Shown here one piece after another: positions 6,327-12,799 of a DNA stretch of 12,799 bases. Numbering within the stretch: the stretch's first letter is position 1; each line of letters opens with the position of its first letter. This DNA is from DSAR01 sp034437315. Its GTDB lineage: Bacteria; Chloroflexota; Anaerolineae; B4-G1. The position numbers and the translations under genes were made by a program. The DNA lies in contig DAOTUC010000333.1 of assembly GCA_034437315.1 (NCBI GenBank), positions 1 through 12,799 on the forward strand. Reading direction: 5' to 3'. The notes beneath the pieces are model-generated. The model worked only from the letters and a program-made list of their open reading frames with translations, did not search any database and was not told the origin of the DNA.

Positions 6327-8096
6327 CTACTTGCTGATCAATCTGATCCCCAGGTTGTTCAGCGCGACGATCAATCCGGTCTGCAAATCGGCCAGGGTCT
6401 CGATGCCGCTCCAGTCGATGCCCAGATCGACGATCGTCTCCGCCACCGCGTCCGAAATGCCGGTGACGATGGTGCGGGCGCCCTTCAGCCGCGCCGCCTG
6501 GACCGTCTTGTTTAAGTGATTCGCCACCCCGCTATCGACCATCGACACGCCGGTGACGTCGAGGATGACGACTTTGGCCCGGTGCTGGCGAATGCCCGCC
6601 AGCAAGCTGCGGGTGATGTCCCGCGCCCGCATGGTATCGATCGAACCGATCAGCGGCATGACGATGACGCCGCCCCTGCCGCCGGGCGCGTCTATGATCG
6701 GGATCACCGGGGACGAGAGCTCGCGGATCGCCTGCTGCTGAGCCTCAATCACTTCTTGCTGTAAACGCTCCCGCTCCGCTTCGGCCCGCTTCTGAGCGCT
6801 GATGTCGTCGTACACCCCTATGATCCCCTTGACCTGCCCGGCGGCGTCGTGCAACGGCGCTTTACTCAGTTTCAACCAGATCTGCGACCCGTCAGGCATC
6901 GTATGGGTCTCCTCGTAGTTCAACCTCGCCTCGCCCGAATCGATCACATGACGGTCGTCCAAATGATAACGGTCCGCCTCCGACGCCCATCCCAGGTCGA
7001 AATCGCTCTTACCCAGAATCTCCTCAGGCGATTCGATACTGGCATCACGGGCGAAGGGCTCGTTACAACCGAGGTAGGCCAGATCTCGATCTTTCCAATA
7101 GATACCCATCGGGATGGTGTCGAGCACCAATTGCAACAACTGTTGAGCGTCTTGCAATTCCACCGTGCGCTGCCGCACGATATTCTCCATTTCGTTCAAC
7201 AAGCGGCGATTTTCCACCGCCGGCCCAGCTAATTGCATAATCGCGCGGTAGAATTCCCGCGCCTGCTCGCCGAACTCGTGCGGCTCATCCCAAGCAAGAG
7301 CCAACACACCCAACCAGCGATTGGCCTGGGTCAGCGGGATGAACAGCATCCCCCGGACGCTCAACGGTTCCAAAGTCTCTCGCAGGGAGTCGTCCACCCG
7401 CTCGTCGGTCATGACGTCGGCGATGAATTGGGGCTCCTCGGGCGCGGCGATGAATAATGGCGCGAAAGGGTATTCAGGCGCCGGGACGCGCGTCCCCGGT
7501 GGAACAGGATAATCCCCGTCCTCCTGCCAGACAGAGGCCACCTCGAACCAGGCCGGGTCGCCGGACTCATCAAGATCGATGTACATCAGCGCCGCGCTGA
7601 AGGCGCCGCTCTCTCTCGCCGACCGGGACAGCGCGTCCAGCAAATCCCGCTCATCCTGGGCGGCGTTCAAATCGCGGCTGATCTGGTAGAGCGATCCTAG
7701 CGCGTCCGTGGCCTGTTTACGCTCCGAAATGTCTTTCACGAAAGCGTAATACCACTTTGGGTCGCCGTCGTCGTCTCGGATGACGTGAGTCTCGATCTCT
7801 ATCGGGACGCGCGTCCCATCCTTGTGGAAGTATTCCTTTTCGTAGCGCTGCGGTTGATCGGTGCGGAGCAGTTCCGCGAGTTTCTCCGCTTCAAACTCAC
7901 GCCACTCCTCCGGCGTGATATCGACCGCCCAGGACATCTCCTGCAGTTCCTCTTCGGTGTAGCCGGTCAAGTCACAAAAGGCCTGATTGCAAATATATAA
8001 TTGACCATCGGGGTACCCAGAGCCAAAAGCATAGCTGGCTCGCCGCAATGCCTCTGCTAGAAATAAATCGCTCTCTGCTTTCTGTTTTTCTTCCAT
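6327..8096 (-). CDS. Sensor E: PAS-GAF-PAS-STAS protein
   Basis: A 589-residue protein from the chosen start. PAS1 (about 12-128) has DGQLYICNQAFCDLTGYTEE and YAFVKDISERKQ. A GAF domain (133-307) closely resembles both GAFs of sensor C (LYQISRDLNAAQDE, WDEPHEF, PAVENRRLL). PAS2 (315-435) includes VLDTIPMGIYWKDRDLAYLG and IIGVYDDISAQKRAE. After a coiled linker the STAS domain fills about 459-589, with Thr488 (GSIDT) and Ser522 (MVDSG). I chose ATG 8096 because AAGGAG lies eight bases upstream; the in-frame GTG at 8141 would add 15 residues of low-complexity sequence. One arginine interrupts the glycine insert (APGGRGG). The gene starts 80 bp after the small membrane protein gene. Signals are unknown. 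Confidence 0.9.
   Translation of the reverse strand: MEEKQKAESDLFLAEALRRASYAFGSGYPDGQLYICNQAFCDLTGYTEEELQEMSWAVDITPEEWREFEAEKLAELLRTDQPQRYEKEYFHKDGTRVPIEIETHVIRDDDGDPKWYYAFVKDISERKQATDALGSLYQISRDLNAAQDERDLLDALSRSARESGAFSAALMYIDLDESGDPAWFEVASVWQEDGDYPVPPGTRVPAPEYPFAPLFIAAPEEPQFIADVMTDERVDDSLRETLEPLSVRGMLFIPLTQANRWLGVLALAWDEPHEFGEQAREFYRAIMQLAGPAVENRRLLNEMENIVRQRTVELQDAQQLLQLVLDTIPMGIYWKDRDLAYLGCNEPFARDASIESPEEILGKSDFDLGWASEADRYHLDDRHVIDSGEARLNYEETHTMPDGSQIWLKLSKAPLHDAAGQVKGIIGVYDDISAQKRAEAERERLQQEVIEAQQQAIRELSSPVIPIIDAPGGRGGVIVMPLIGSIDTMRARDITRSLLAGIRQHRAKVVILDVTGVSMVDSGVANHLNKTVQAARLKGARTIVTGISDAVAETIVDLGIDWSGIETLADLQTGLIVALNNLGIRLISK
6376..6758 (-). repeat. 383-bp STAS repeat, copy in sensor E
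   Basis: Indel-free relative of the copies in B, C, D and F. It shares several variant bases with the D copy (for example GCGTCT before ATGATCGGGA, and GGGGACGAG), suggesting D and E are the closest pair or have exchanged sequence. Confidence 0.88.
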
Positions 8097-8176
8097 TCCT
8101 TGCTCTCCTTTTGATTGAGCCCCCCTGGTCGGGTCGCCCACAAATCAGCTCGCGCCATTCCCCCACCCAATTCCAC

Positions 8177-8422
8177 TCACTCCCCATTCATCCCCGGTTC
8201 GCGACGGGCCAACGCATAGATCGCGATTCCGATCCACACGACGTTAATGCCCACCGAGGGGAAGGCGCCGTAATAAAACGAGTTGACAATCAAAAGCCCC
8301 GCGCCCCCCAGATTAAGCGCCTGATAAAGCACCGCATCCCCCTCGATGCGCTTGGTAGAGACCAGCACGTAAGCCAGCAAAAGCGACGCGACCCCTAACC
8401 AACCGGCGATATCTATCAACAC
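8177..8422 (-). CDS. Small membrane protein, CBU_0592-like
   Basis: An 81-residue protein with three likely membrane helices: about 5-22 (IAGWLGVASLLLAYVLVS), 32-50 (around LNLGGAGLLIVNSFYYGAF) and 54-71 (PSVGINVVWIGIAIYALA). The order 'GW-G---LL-AY', then 'YQ-LNL-GA-gL--NS-yyga-PS---N--W' matches a widespread family of short membrane proteins of unknown function (CBU_0592-like). The start is GTG 8422; an in-frame TAG three codons upstream rules out a longer form, and a GGAGGTGG lies about 14 bases before it. It sits between sensors F and E in the same direction with gaps of 42 and 80 bp. Family members often occur alone, so a role with the sensors rests only on position. Confidence 0.78.
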   Translation of the reverse strand: MLIDIAGWLGVASLLLAYVLVSTKRIEGDAVLYQALNLGGAGLLIVNSFYYGAFPSVGINVVWIGIAIYALARREPGMNGE

Positions 8423-8464
8423 ACGCCACCCTATTTTCCCACCTCCCTCAGAAAATGCAACTGT

Positions 8465-10072
8465 TCAGCTCGAGATAATACGCTTGCCCATGCGCGCCAG
8501 GGCGGCGCGCAATCCAGTCTGCAAGTTAGCGAGCGTTTCAATACCGCTCCAGTCGATGCCCAGATCGACGATCGTCTCCGCCGCCGCGTCGGAGACGCCG
8601 GTGACGATGGTGCAAGCGCCCTTGAGGCGCGCCGCATGGATCGTCTTGTGCAGATGGTTCGCCACGCCGCTATCTATGACCGAAACGCCGGTGACGTCGA
8701 GGATGACGACCTTGGCCCGCTGCTGGCGAATGCCCGCCAGCAGCGAGCGGGTGATGTCCCGCGCCCGCGCGGTGTCGATGGAACCGATTAACGGCATGAC
8801 GATGACGCCGCCCCCGCCGCCGGGCGCGTCTATGATCGGAATCACCGGGGTCGAGAGTTCGCGCAATGCCTGTCGCTGCGCCTCAATCACCTCTTGCTGT
8901 AAGCGCTCCCGCTCCGCCGTACTTTCGCGCAGGGCCCGCGTTCGTTCCGCCACCTGCTGTTGCATCCCCTCAAACAGATGAGCATTCTGCAACGCAATCG
9001 CCGCCTGATTGGCAATCGCGACCAACAAATCCCGATCGCGCTCGCCGTACAGGCGAGGGATCGTATAACTCTGAACGACCATCACCCCCAACACCTCGCC
9101 CCCCACCATCAGCGGCGCGCCCAACCAGGACAGCGCTTTCTTCCCAATGCCACGGTCCGACCGGCGGTCATCGTCAACCAGAAGGGGTTGTCGAGCTCGA
9201 AGCACACGACCGCTGAGCCCCTCATCGGCCGAGAACGTGTCCAAATGGCCCTCGTCTTCCAACGTGGAATGAGAAATCTCAATCGAGAGTTCGTGCTTAT
9301 CCGGATCGTACAGAGCGATGAAGAAATTGCTCGTATCGACCAGGCGGGACGTCTGCCGATAGGCTTCCTCCAGCACCTCTTGCACGCTGAGCTGGGCAGT
9401 GAGCGCTTGCCCCAGCTCGTTCAAGACGAGTAATTCATCCGCCCGCGAGTGGGCTTCCTCAAAGGAGCGGGCGTGCTCGATAGCCATCGCCGCCTGCACG
9501 ACCAACGAATCTATCGCCAAGCGGTACGTATCATCGAATGCGTCCACCCCGTCGCTCTGCACATCCAGCACGCCGATGAAACGTTCCCCGCTCTTGATGG
9601 GGGCCGCGATCTCCGAGCGAAGCGCTTTCGCCGCGCGACGCATCGGATCGTCCGGCGCGACGTTTCCGACGACTTGCGTCTCGCCCGTCTCGGCGGCTCG
9701 ACCGGGCGCTCCTTCGCCGGTCACCAGTTGAAAATCAGGGTCGAAAGATGCGCCCAACGTCCCGGTGCGGGCCGCCAGCTTCAGCAGACCGGTCTCCGGA
9801 TCGTGCAGGAACAGCAGCACGCCCTGAAAGCGGAAAGTCTCCGCCACGGCCTCGACCACTCTCAACGTCAGAGCGTCCAGGGTCAACTCCCCGCTGATCC
9901 GCTGACCCACTTCGTAAATGAGCGAGATTTGGGCCGCTCGCCGGCGCGCGCTCGCCACGGCCCGCTTGCACGCCACGTGATCCGCTTGCAGCCGGGCGAT
10001 TTCCGCCTGAGCCTCGGTCAAAGCCGCGCTCAATGCCTCTCTCGTCATCTCCCCTTCCCCTGGATTCACCAT
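8465..10072 (-). CDS. Sensor F: GAF-GAF-STAS protein
   Basis: A 535-residue protein. A helical N-terminus (8-50) is followed by two GAF domains at about 50-205 and 213-368. They belong to a different GAF subtype from those of sensors C and E: GAF1 has GEGAPGRAAETGETQVVGNV and FIGVLDVQSD, GAF2 has DEGLSGRVLRARQPLLVDD and LGAPLMVGGEVLGVMVVQS. A coiled linker (368-405) leads to STAS at about 406-535 with Thr434 (GSIDT) and Ser468 (VIDSG). I chose ATG 10072, preceded by GGAG six bases away and 28 bp after the cheR stop; an open frame reaches 10270 but would overlap cheR by 170 bp. Its STAS has the glycine insert yet is less similar to copies B-E. It is the first sensor after cheR. The ligand is unknown. 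Confidence 0.9.
   Translation of the reverse strand: MVNPGEGEMTREALSAALTEAQAEIARLQADHVACKRAVASARRRAAQISLIYEVGQRISGELTLDALTLRVVEAVAETFRFQGVLLFLHDPETGLLKLAARTGTLGASFDPDFQLVTGEGAPGRAAETGETQVVGNVAPDDPMRRAAKALRSEIAAPIKSGERFIGVLDVQSDGVDAFDDTYRLAIDSLVVQAAMAIEHARSFEEAHSRADELLVLNELGQALTAQLSVQEVLEEAYRQTSRLVDTSNFFIALYDPDKHELSIEISHSTLEDEGHLDTFSADEGLSGRVLRARQPLLVDDDRRSDRGIGKKALSWLGAPLMVGGEVLGVMVVQSYTIPRLYGERDRDLLVAIANQAAIALQNAHLFEGMQQQVAERTRALRESTAERERLQQEVIEAQRQALRELSTPVIPIIDAPGGGGGVIVMPLIGSIDTARARDITRSLLAGIRQQRAKVVILDVTGVSVIDSGVANHLHKTIHAARLKGACTIVTGVSDAAAETIVDLGIDWSGIETLANLQTGLRAALARMGKRIISS
8514..8896 (-). repeat. 383-bp STAS repeat, diverged copy in sensor F
   Basis: Aligns over the same 383 bp as copies B to E without indels, but with visibly more substitutions, including amino acid changes such as LHKTIHAARLKGAC. 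It is the outermost of the five copies. Confidence 0.85.
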
Positions 10073-10100
10073 TTTGCTCTCCAACGCGACCGCGCGCCCC

Positions 10101-11816
10101 TCACCTCTCAGCCGCCTCCGCGCTCCACTTCTGCTGCTGATGAATGATCGCCTCGCGCAAACTCCCGACCGTGATGCCCCCCGACCCGGGGATGAACTCA
10201 TTGTCTGGACTATCTTCCAATAAGCACCGGGCGTTATCCAGGGATTTGAGAGCCTGCGGCAACCGTCCATAACTGCGATAGAGATCGGCCAGACCGAAAT
10301 GGCCCAGGACGTAATGCCGGTCGATGTAGACGACTTTCTTCATAAAGTTGATCGCTTCTTCCAATGCGCCCTGGTGCTGCATGATCAAGGCCAGGATGTA
10401 ATAGGCCTCCAGGGCCAACTTGTCCAATTGAATCGCCCGGCGACACCAATCCTCCGCCTCGTCCCAATCCCCCATATTGGCGTAAGCCTGGCCCAACAGC
10501 GCGTAGGTCGATGGGTCATGCCTTCCCAGCTCGATCATCCTGTTCAACAGTTCACACGCCTCCTCCGAACGGCCATAGTTCAATAGCTCCTTCGCCCGCT
10601 CGAACGGATCGACGTGGCCCAGACGCCCCAAAGAATCGATGTAAACGTGGTCCAATTCCGCTTTCGGTTTCTCAAAATCCTTTTCGGTTCCAAGCAAATC
10701 CAGGATGTCCTGCGTGTCCGGCGAGACGTCCGGCGGCGCATCCTTCTCACTCCGCGCCTCATCCCGCCTCTCGAACAGATTGATCGGCGGCGAATAAACG
10801 CGCTCGGTCACTGCCGACGGCGTCAAAATCGCCGGCTTGTCTCCCTCGGACTCATCTATGGATGCATCACCCAAAGCGCCAGAGACGTCCCGGGGGGCGT
10901 CCCAGGCCCAATCCTGCGGCCTGGAGCGCGCTTTATCGGTGCGCTGATAGAGGATAGCATTGGGAAAGTTGTGGATCTGGAATCGACGGTAGATTGTGAG
11001 CGAGTGTTCCGCGTGGCCCACTACCAGCCACCCGCCATAGGTCAGGCAATTGTAAAAGCGATCGACGATGCCGCGAGAGATGTCCTCGGTGAAATAGATC
11101 ATCACGTTGCGACAGAGAATCAGGTCCATCAACGTCGTATTCGACTCGTAGGAGGGGTAATGATCCTCTACCAGATTGAGTTTCGAGAAGGTGACCATAC
11201 GCTTGACGGACGGGAGCAACTCGTAATGATTGCCACGCCGCCGAAAATAGCGCGGTCGCCACATCTTGGCCCGCTCTTCCCGGAACGCCCACTCGCTATA
11301 GAGCGACTGACGGGCAGCGTCGAGTGCCTGGGTGTTGATGTCAGTGCCCAGAATCGTGATCGACCAATCATCCACGTCGGGCAAGAGTTCGCGCAACAAC
11401 ATCGCCGCCGAGTAGGGCTCCTCCCCACTGGCGCAACCGGCGCTCCAGATTCGCAACGTTCGCAACGAGCGCCGCCGCCGAATGATACTGGGCAACACGT
11501 GTCGGTACAACGCATCCACCTGACCGGCATCGCGGAAAAAGTGGGTCTCACTGATGGTCAGCGCGTTAGCCAGGCGCTCGAAATGCACAAAGCCGGTGTC
11601 GGCGTCCTGGAGCAATTCGTAATACTCGTCCATATCGGCGCACGTCGAGGTCAAAAAGGCCTGTCGCACGCCCCGTTCCAGATCGGCCCGGCGATTATCC
11701 GGGAAATGCAACCCGCATCGCTCGTATATGAGCTTGCTAAAGCGCAAATAATCGCCGTATCCAAAGCGAGGGGCTTTTTTCCCCTCAATGGGATCGTTAG
11801 CTTCCAACGATGTCAC
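10101..11816 (-). CDS. cheR: CheR-type protein-glutamate methyltransferase with TPR tail
   Basis: A 571-residue protein. Residues 20-110 form the CheR N-terminal helical domain, ending in TISETHFFRD. Residues 120-293 are the SAM-dependent methyltransferase domain, with WSAGCASGEEPYSAAMLL (SAM loop), ILGTDIN and DLILCRNVMIYF. CheR enzymes transfer methyl groups from SAM to glutamates on chemoreceptors. A poorly conserved, charged linker (295-395) leads to about four TPR units at 400-535, with YALLGQAYANMGDWDEAEDW the clearest. TPR-tailed CheR proteins are known in chemosensory systems that control functions other than swimming; the repeats bind partner proteins. The start is GTG 11816, five bases after the cheW stop, with GGAG overlapping the end of cheW, so translational coupling is likely. 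No CheB or receptor is present, so its substrate is probably encoded elsewhere. Confidence 0.95.
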   Translation of the reverse strand: MTSLEANDPIEGKKAPRFGYGDYLRFSKLIYERCGLHFPDNRRADLERGVRQAFLTSTCADMDEYYELLQDADTGFVHFERLANALTISETHFFRDAGQVDALYRHVLPSIIRRRRSLRTLRIWSAGCASGEEPYSAAMLLRELLPDVDDWSITILGTDINTQALDAARQSLYSEWAFREERAKMWRPRYFRRRGNHYELLPSVKRMVTFSKLNLVEDHYPSYESNTTLMDLILCRNVMIYFTEDISRGIVDRFYNCLTYGGWLVVGHAEHSLTIYRRFQIHNFPNAILYQRTDKARSRPQDWAWDAPRDVSGALGDASIDESEGDKPAILTPSAVTERVYSPPINLFERRDEARSEKDAPPDVSPDTQDILDLLGTEKDFEKPKAELDHVYIDSLGRLGHVDPFERAKELLNYGRSEEACELLNRMIELGRHDPSTYALLGQAYANMGDWDEAEDWCRRAIQLDKLALEAYYILALIMQHQGALEEAINFMKKVVYIDRHYVLGHFGLADLYRSYGRLPQALKSLDNARCLLEDSPDNEFIPGSGGITVGSLREAIIHQQQKWSAEAAER

Positions 11817-11821
11817 ACTCC

Positions 11822-12448
11822 TTACTCCACGTTGTCGCCGTCGCCGACGGCAGTCTCGCCCGCCTCATCAGCCGTCGCTCCATGCGATTCCGCATCCGTA
11901 TGCTGTTCAACCGGCGGTTCCTCTCCCTCAAAAAATTCGTCAGGCAGGATCGCCATCGCGCGGGATAACATCTTCACCTGCTGGGAAGTGAAGAGATGTT
12001 GCACGTTCAGCAACAACACTGCATGCCCCTCGTCGTGCAAGATACCGTCGAGGATCGGCTCTTCGTCGACCCCTTCCGGCAAGATCTCCGCCACCCGTGA
12101 GACCTGCTGAGGTAATAGGTTAAGCACGTCAATCACCTCATCGACGATCAGGCCGAAGGTCTGTCCGCCCACTTTCAAGATGATGATCGGGGTGCGCAAT
12201 GCAAATGGGATCTCCGGAAACCCAAAATGACGGCGCAGATTGATCGCCGGCACAGTCCGACCGTGCATATTGATGACCCCTTCCACGGAACCGCCGACCT
12301 GCGGGAGCGGGGTAATGGTCACCATCTCAATGATGCGCACGATCGGTTCGATGGGCAAGGCGTAAATCTGACGCGCCAGGCGGAACGTGACGAGGTTCTG
12401 CTGGCGGGATAGATCGCCCAATTTCTCAGTCACCTGACGTACATCCAT
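11822..12448 (-). CDS. cheW: CheW-like coupling protein
   Basis: A 208-residue protein. Residues 17-160 form a CheW domain: NLVTFRLARQIYALPIEPIV, IIEMVTITPLP, GVINMHGRTVPAINLRRHFG, IIILKVGGQTFGLIVDEVID and ILDGILHDEGHAVLLLNVQHLF. CheW links chemoreceptors to the kinase CheA at the inner face of the membrane. The C-terminal 40 residues are acidic and of low complexity (EFFEGEEPPVEQHTDAESHG and onward), making it longer than typical single-domain CheW proteins of about 150-170 residues. The ATG at 12448 has AAGGAG nine bases upstream. It is the first recognised gene of the operon and is followed almost immediately by cheR. No CheA is seen. Family assignment is firm; which receptor it serves is not known. 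Confidence 0.94.
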   Translation of the reverse strand: MDVRQVTEKLGDLSRQQNLVTFRLARQIYALPIEPIVRIIEMVTITPLPQVGGSVEGVINMHGRTVPAINLRRHFGFPEIPFALRTPIIILKVGGQTFGLIVDEVIDVLNLLPQQVSRVAEILPEGVDEEPILDGILHDEGHAVLLLNVQHLFTSQQVKMLSRAMAILPDEFFEGEEPPVEQHTDAESHGATADEAGETAVGDGDNVE

Positions 12449-12504
12449 CTACCTCATCTCCTTCATCCATATCTGATCAAGAGCCTATTAAAAATTCGCT
12501 CAGA

Positions 12505-12520
12505 GGCCCGTCCTCGGGCC
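12505..12520 (-). other. GC-rich hairpin in the cheW leader
   Basis: On the transcript strand GGCCCG-AGGA-CGGGCC forms a perfect six-pair GC stem with a four-base loop. A T5 run follows, but only after ten bases, which is too far for a standard intrinsic terminator. It may be a leader structure or a remnant. Confidence 0.4.
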
Positions 12521-12704
12521 GATTAGCGCCCCCAAGACGGCGGCTAGAGCAATTATTTAAGATATTCTCAACCTATTCCGAACGAGCCGGAACCAAAAGG
12601 TGGGCATATGCAAAATTCTTGCACAAAAAACGAGAATTTCACAGGATAAGCCCTAACAGGCACGTCTGATAAGTCCATCCTACCCTAGAACTCACGATGT
12701 TTGG

Positions 12705-12722
12705 GTTACGATTTCGTTACGA
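12705..12722. promoter_or_regulatory. Direct repeat GTTACGA spaced 11 bp, possible operator
   Basis: GTTACGA occurs at 12705-12711 and 12716-12722, placing the two copies on the same DNA face about one helical turn apart. The region also contains the inverted arms CGATT and AATCG (12709-12726). It could bind a regulator of the operon about 260 bp upstream of cheW; no known binding motif was recognised. Confidence 0.25.
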
Positions 12723-12736
12723 ATCGGTTGAGCAGC

Positions 12737-12799
12737 CTAGATTTCCGCCGCCGTGGTGCGCGCCGCGGCTATCTCCCGTCGGACGTAACCGTCAGTTTC
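12737..12799 (-). CDS. Possible C-terminal end of an upstream gene
   Basis: One minus-strand frame is open from the right edge to a TAG at 12737-12739 and gives ETDGYVRREIAAARTTAAEI. The other two minus-strand frames stop within ten codons of the edge. The peptide is helical-looking with GC-rich third positions, as expected for coding DNA here. Twenty residues are too few to assign a family, and the frame could be open by chance. Confidence 0.3.
   Translation of the reverse strand, partial: ETDGYVRREIAAARTTAAEI

Larger units (their letters stand above)
12449..12736 (-). other. Non-coding stretch upstream of cheW, likely operon control region
   Basis: No gene was recognised here. It is more AT-rich in its middle (12546-12640) and is where the operon promoter would be expected. 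A TTGAGA at 12571-12566 has only a poor -10 (TCTAGC) at 17 bases, so I do not assign a promoter. It holds several short inverted repeats: TGCAA-5-TTGCA at 12609-12623, and AAATTCT-13-AGAATTT at 12613-12639, plus the hairpin and direct repeat listed separately. Confidence 0.5.

Noticed and set aside
4672..6519. Long plus-strand open frame of 615 codons
   Set aside because: It lies antisense to sensor D. Its translation shows no domain, whereas the minus strand gives clear PAS and STAS motifs. Strong codon bias keeps the opposite frame open.
1687..8896. STAS repeats as mobile elements
   Set aside because: The copies lie in frame inside larger genes, have no terminal inverted repeats or target duplications, and no transposase is present.
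193..10072. Histidine kinase or diguanylate cyclase identity for the sensors
   Set aside because: None has a HisKA/HATPase or GGDEF/EAL domain. Each ends in STAS, despite the kinase-like PAS and GAF modules.
10073..10270. Longer N-terminus for sensor F starting at 10270
   Set aside because: It would overlap the TPR end of cheR by 170 bp and adds arginine/serine-rich sequence without a domain. ATG 10072 has its own ribosome binding site.
10614..12110. Plus-strand open frame of 498 codons opposite cheR and cheW
   Set aside because: Antisense shadow. The minus strand encodes intact CheR and CheW motifs over the same bases.
12481..12520. Intrinsic terminator upstream of cheW
   Set aside because: The GC stem is good, but the T-run begins about ten bases after it, and it would lie directly in front of cheW.
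12697..12799. Plus-strand gene starting at ATG 12697 and running off the right edge
   Set aside because: No ribosome binding site and no recognisable motif in the translation. The opposite strand offers an equally plausible gene end.

Overview
The window reads as bacterial chromosome in which every recognisable gene lies on the minus strand, so transcription runs from high to low coordinates. The RsbR-type STAS domains, the multi-PAS/GAF sensors ending in STAS, the TPR-tailed CheR and the moderately GC-rich codon use suggest a Chloroflexota-like bacterium. This assignment is inference from protein style and no marker gene confirms it.

Layout in transcription order: a possible gene end (12799-12737, weak); a 288-bp non-coding stretch; cheW (12448-11822); cheR with a TPR tail (11816-10101); GAF-GAF-STAS sensor F (10072-8465); a small three-helix membrane protein (8422-8177); PAS-GAF-PAS-STAS sensor E (8096-6327); PAS-PAS-PAS-STAS sensor D (6249-4678); GAF-GAF-PAS-STAS sensor C (4649-2694); PocR-STAS sensor B (2600-1641); GAF-like-PAS-STAS sensor A (1608-193); and the first 38 codons of an Old Yellow Enzyme type NADH:flavin oxidoreductase (116-1). 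Gaps from cheW to sensor A are 5 to 93 bp and no convincing terminator was seen, so a single long operon is likely.

The centrepiece is six consecutive paralogues that keep one C-terminal output domain and vary the N-terminal sensor. The output domain is the RsbR type known from stressosomes. All six keep the two positions that match the RsbRA phosphosites: Thr in a G-S-I/V-D-T motif, and Ser (Thr in RsbRA) in an I/V-D-S-G-V motif 34 residues later. Five of the six share an indel-free 383-bp DNA repeat covering most of the STAS domain. By eye B, C and D are about 95-96% identical, E looks similarly close, and F is more diverged. The sixth (A) lacks a glycine-rich insert found in the others.

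No RsbS, RsbT-type kinase, PP2C phosphatase, sigma factor, MCP, CheA or CheB is encoded in the window. The proposed picture is inference: the six sensors co-assemble through a common STAS core, each reading a different signal, while CheW and CheR in the same transcript connect the array to a chemoreceptor-type pathway. The kinase partner and final output would lie outside the window.
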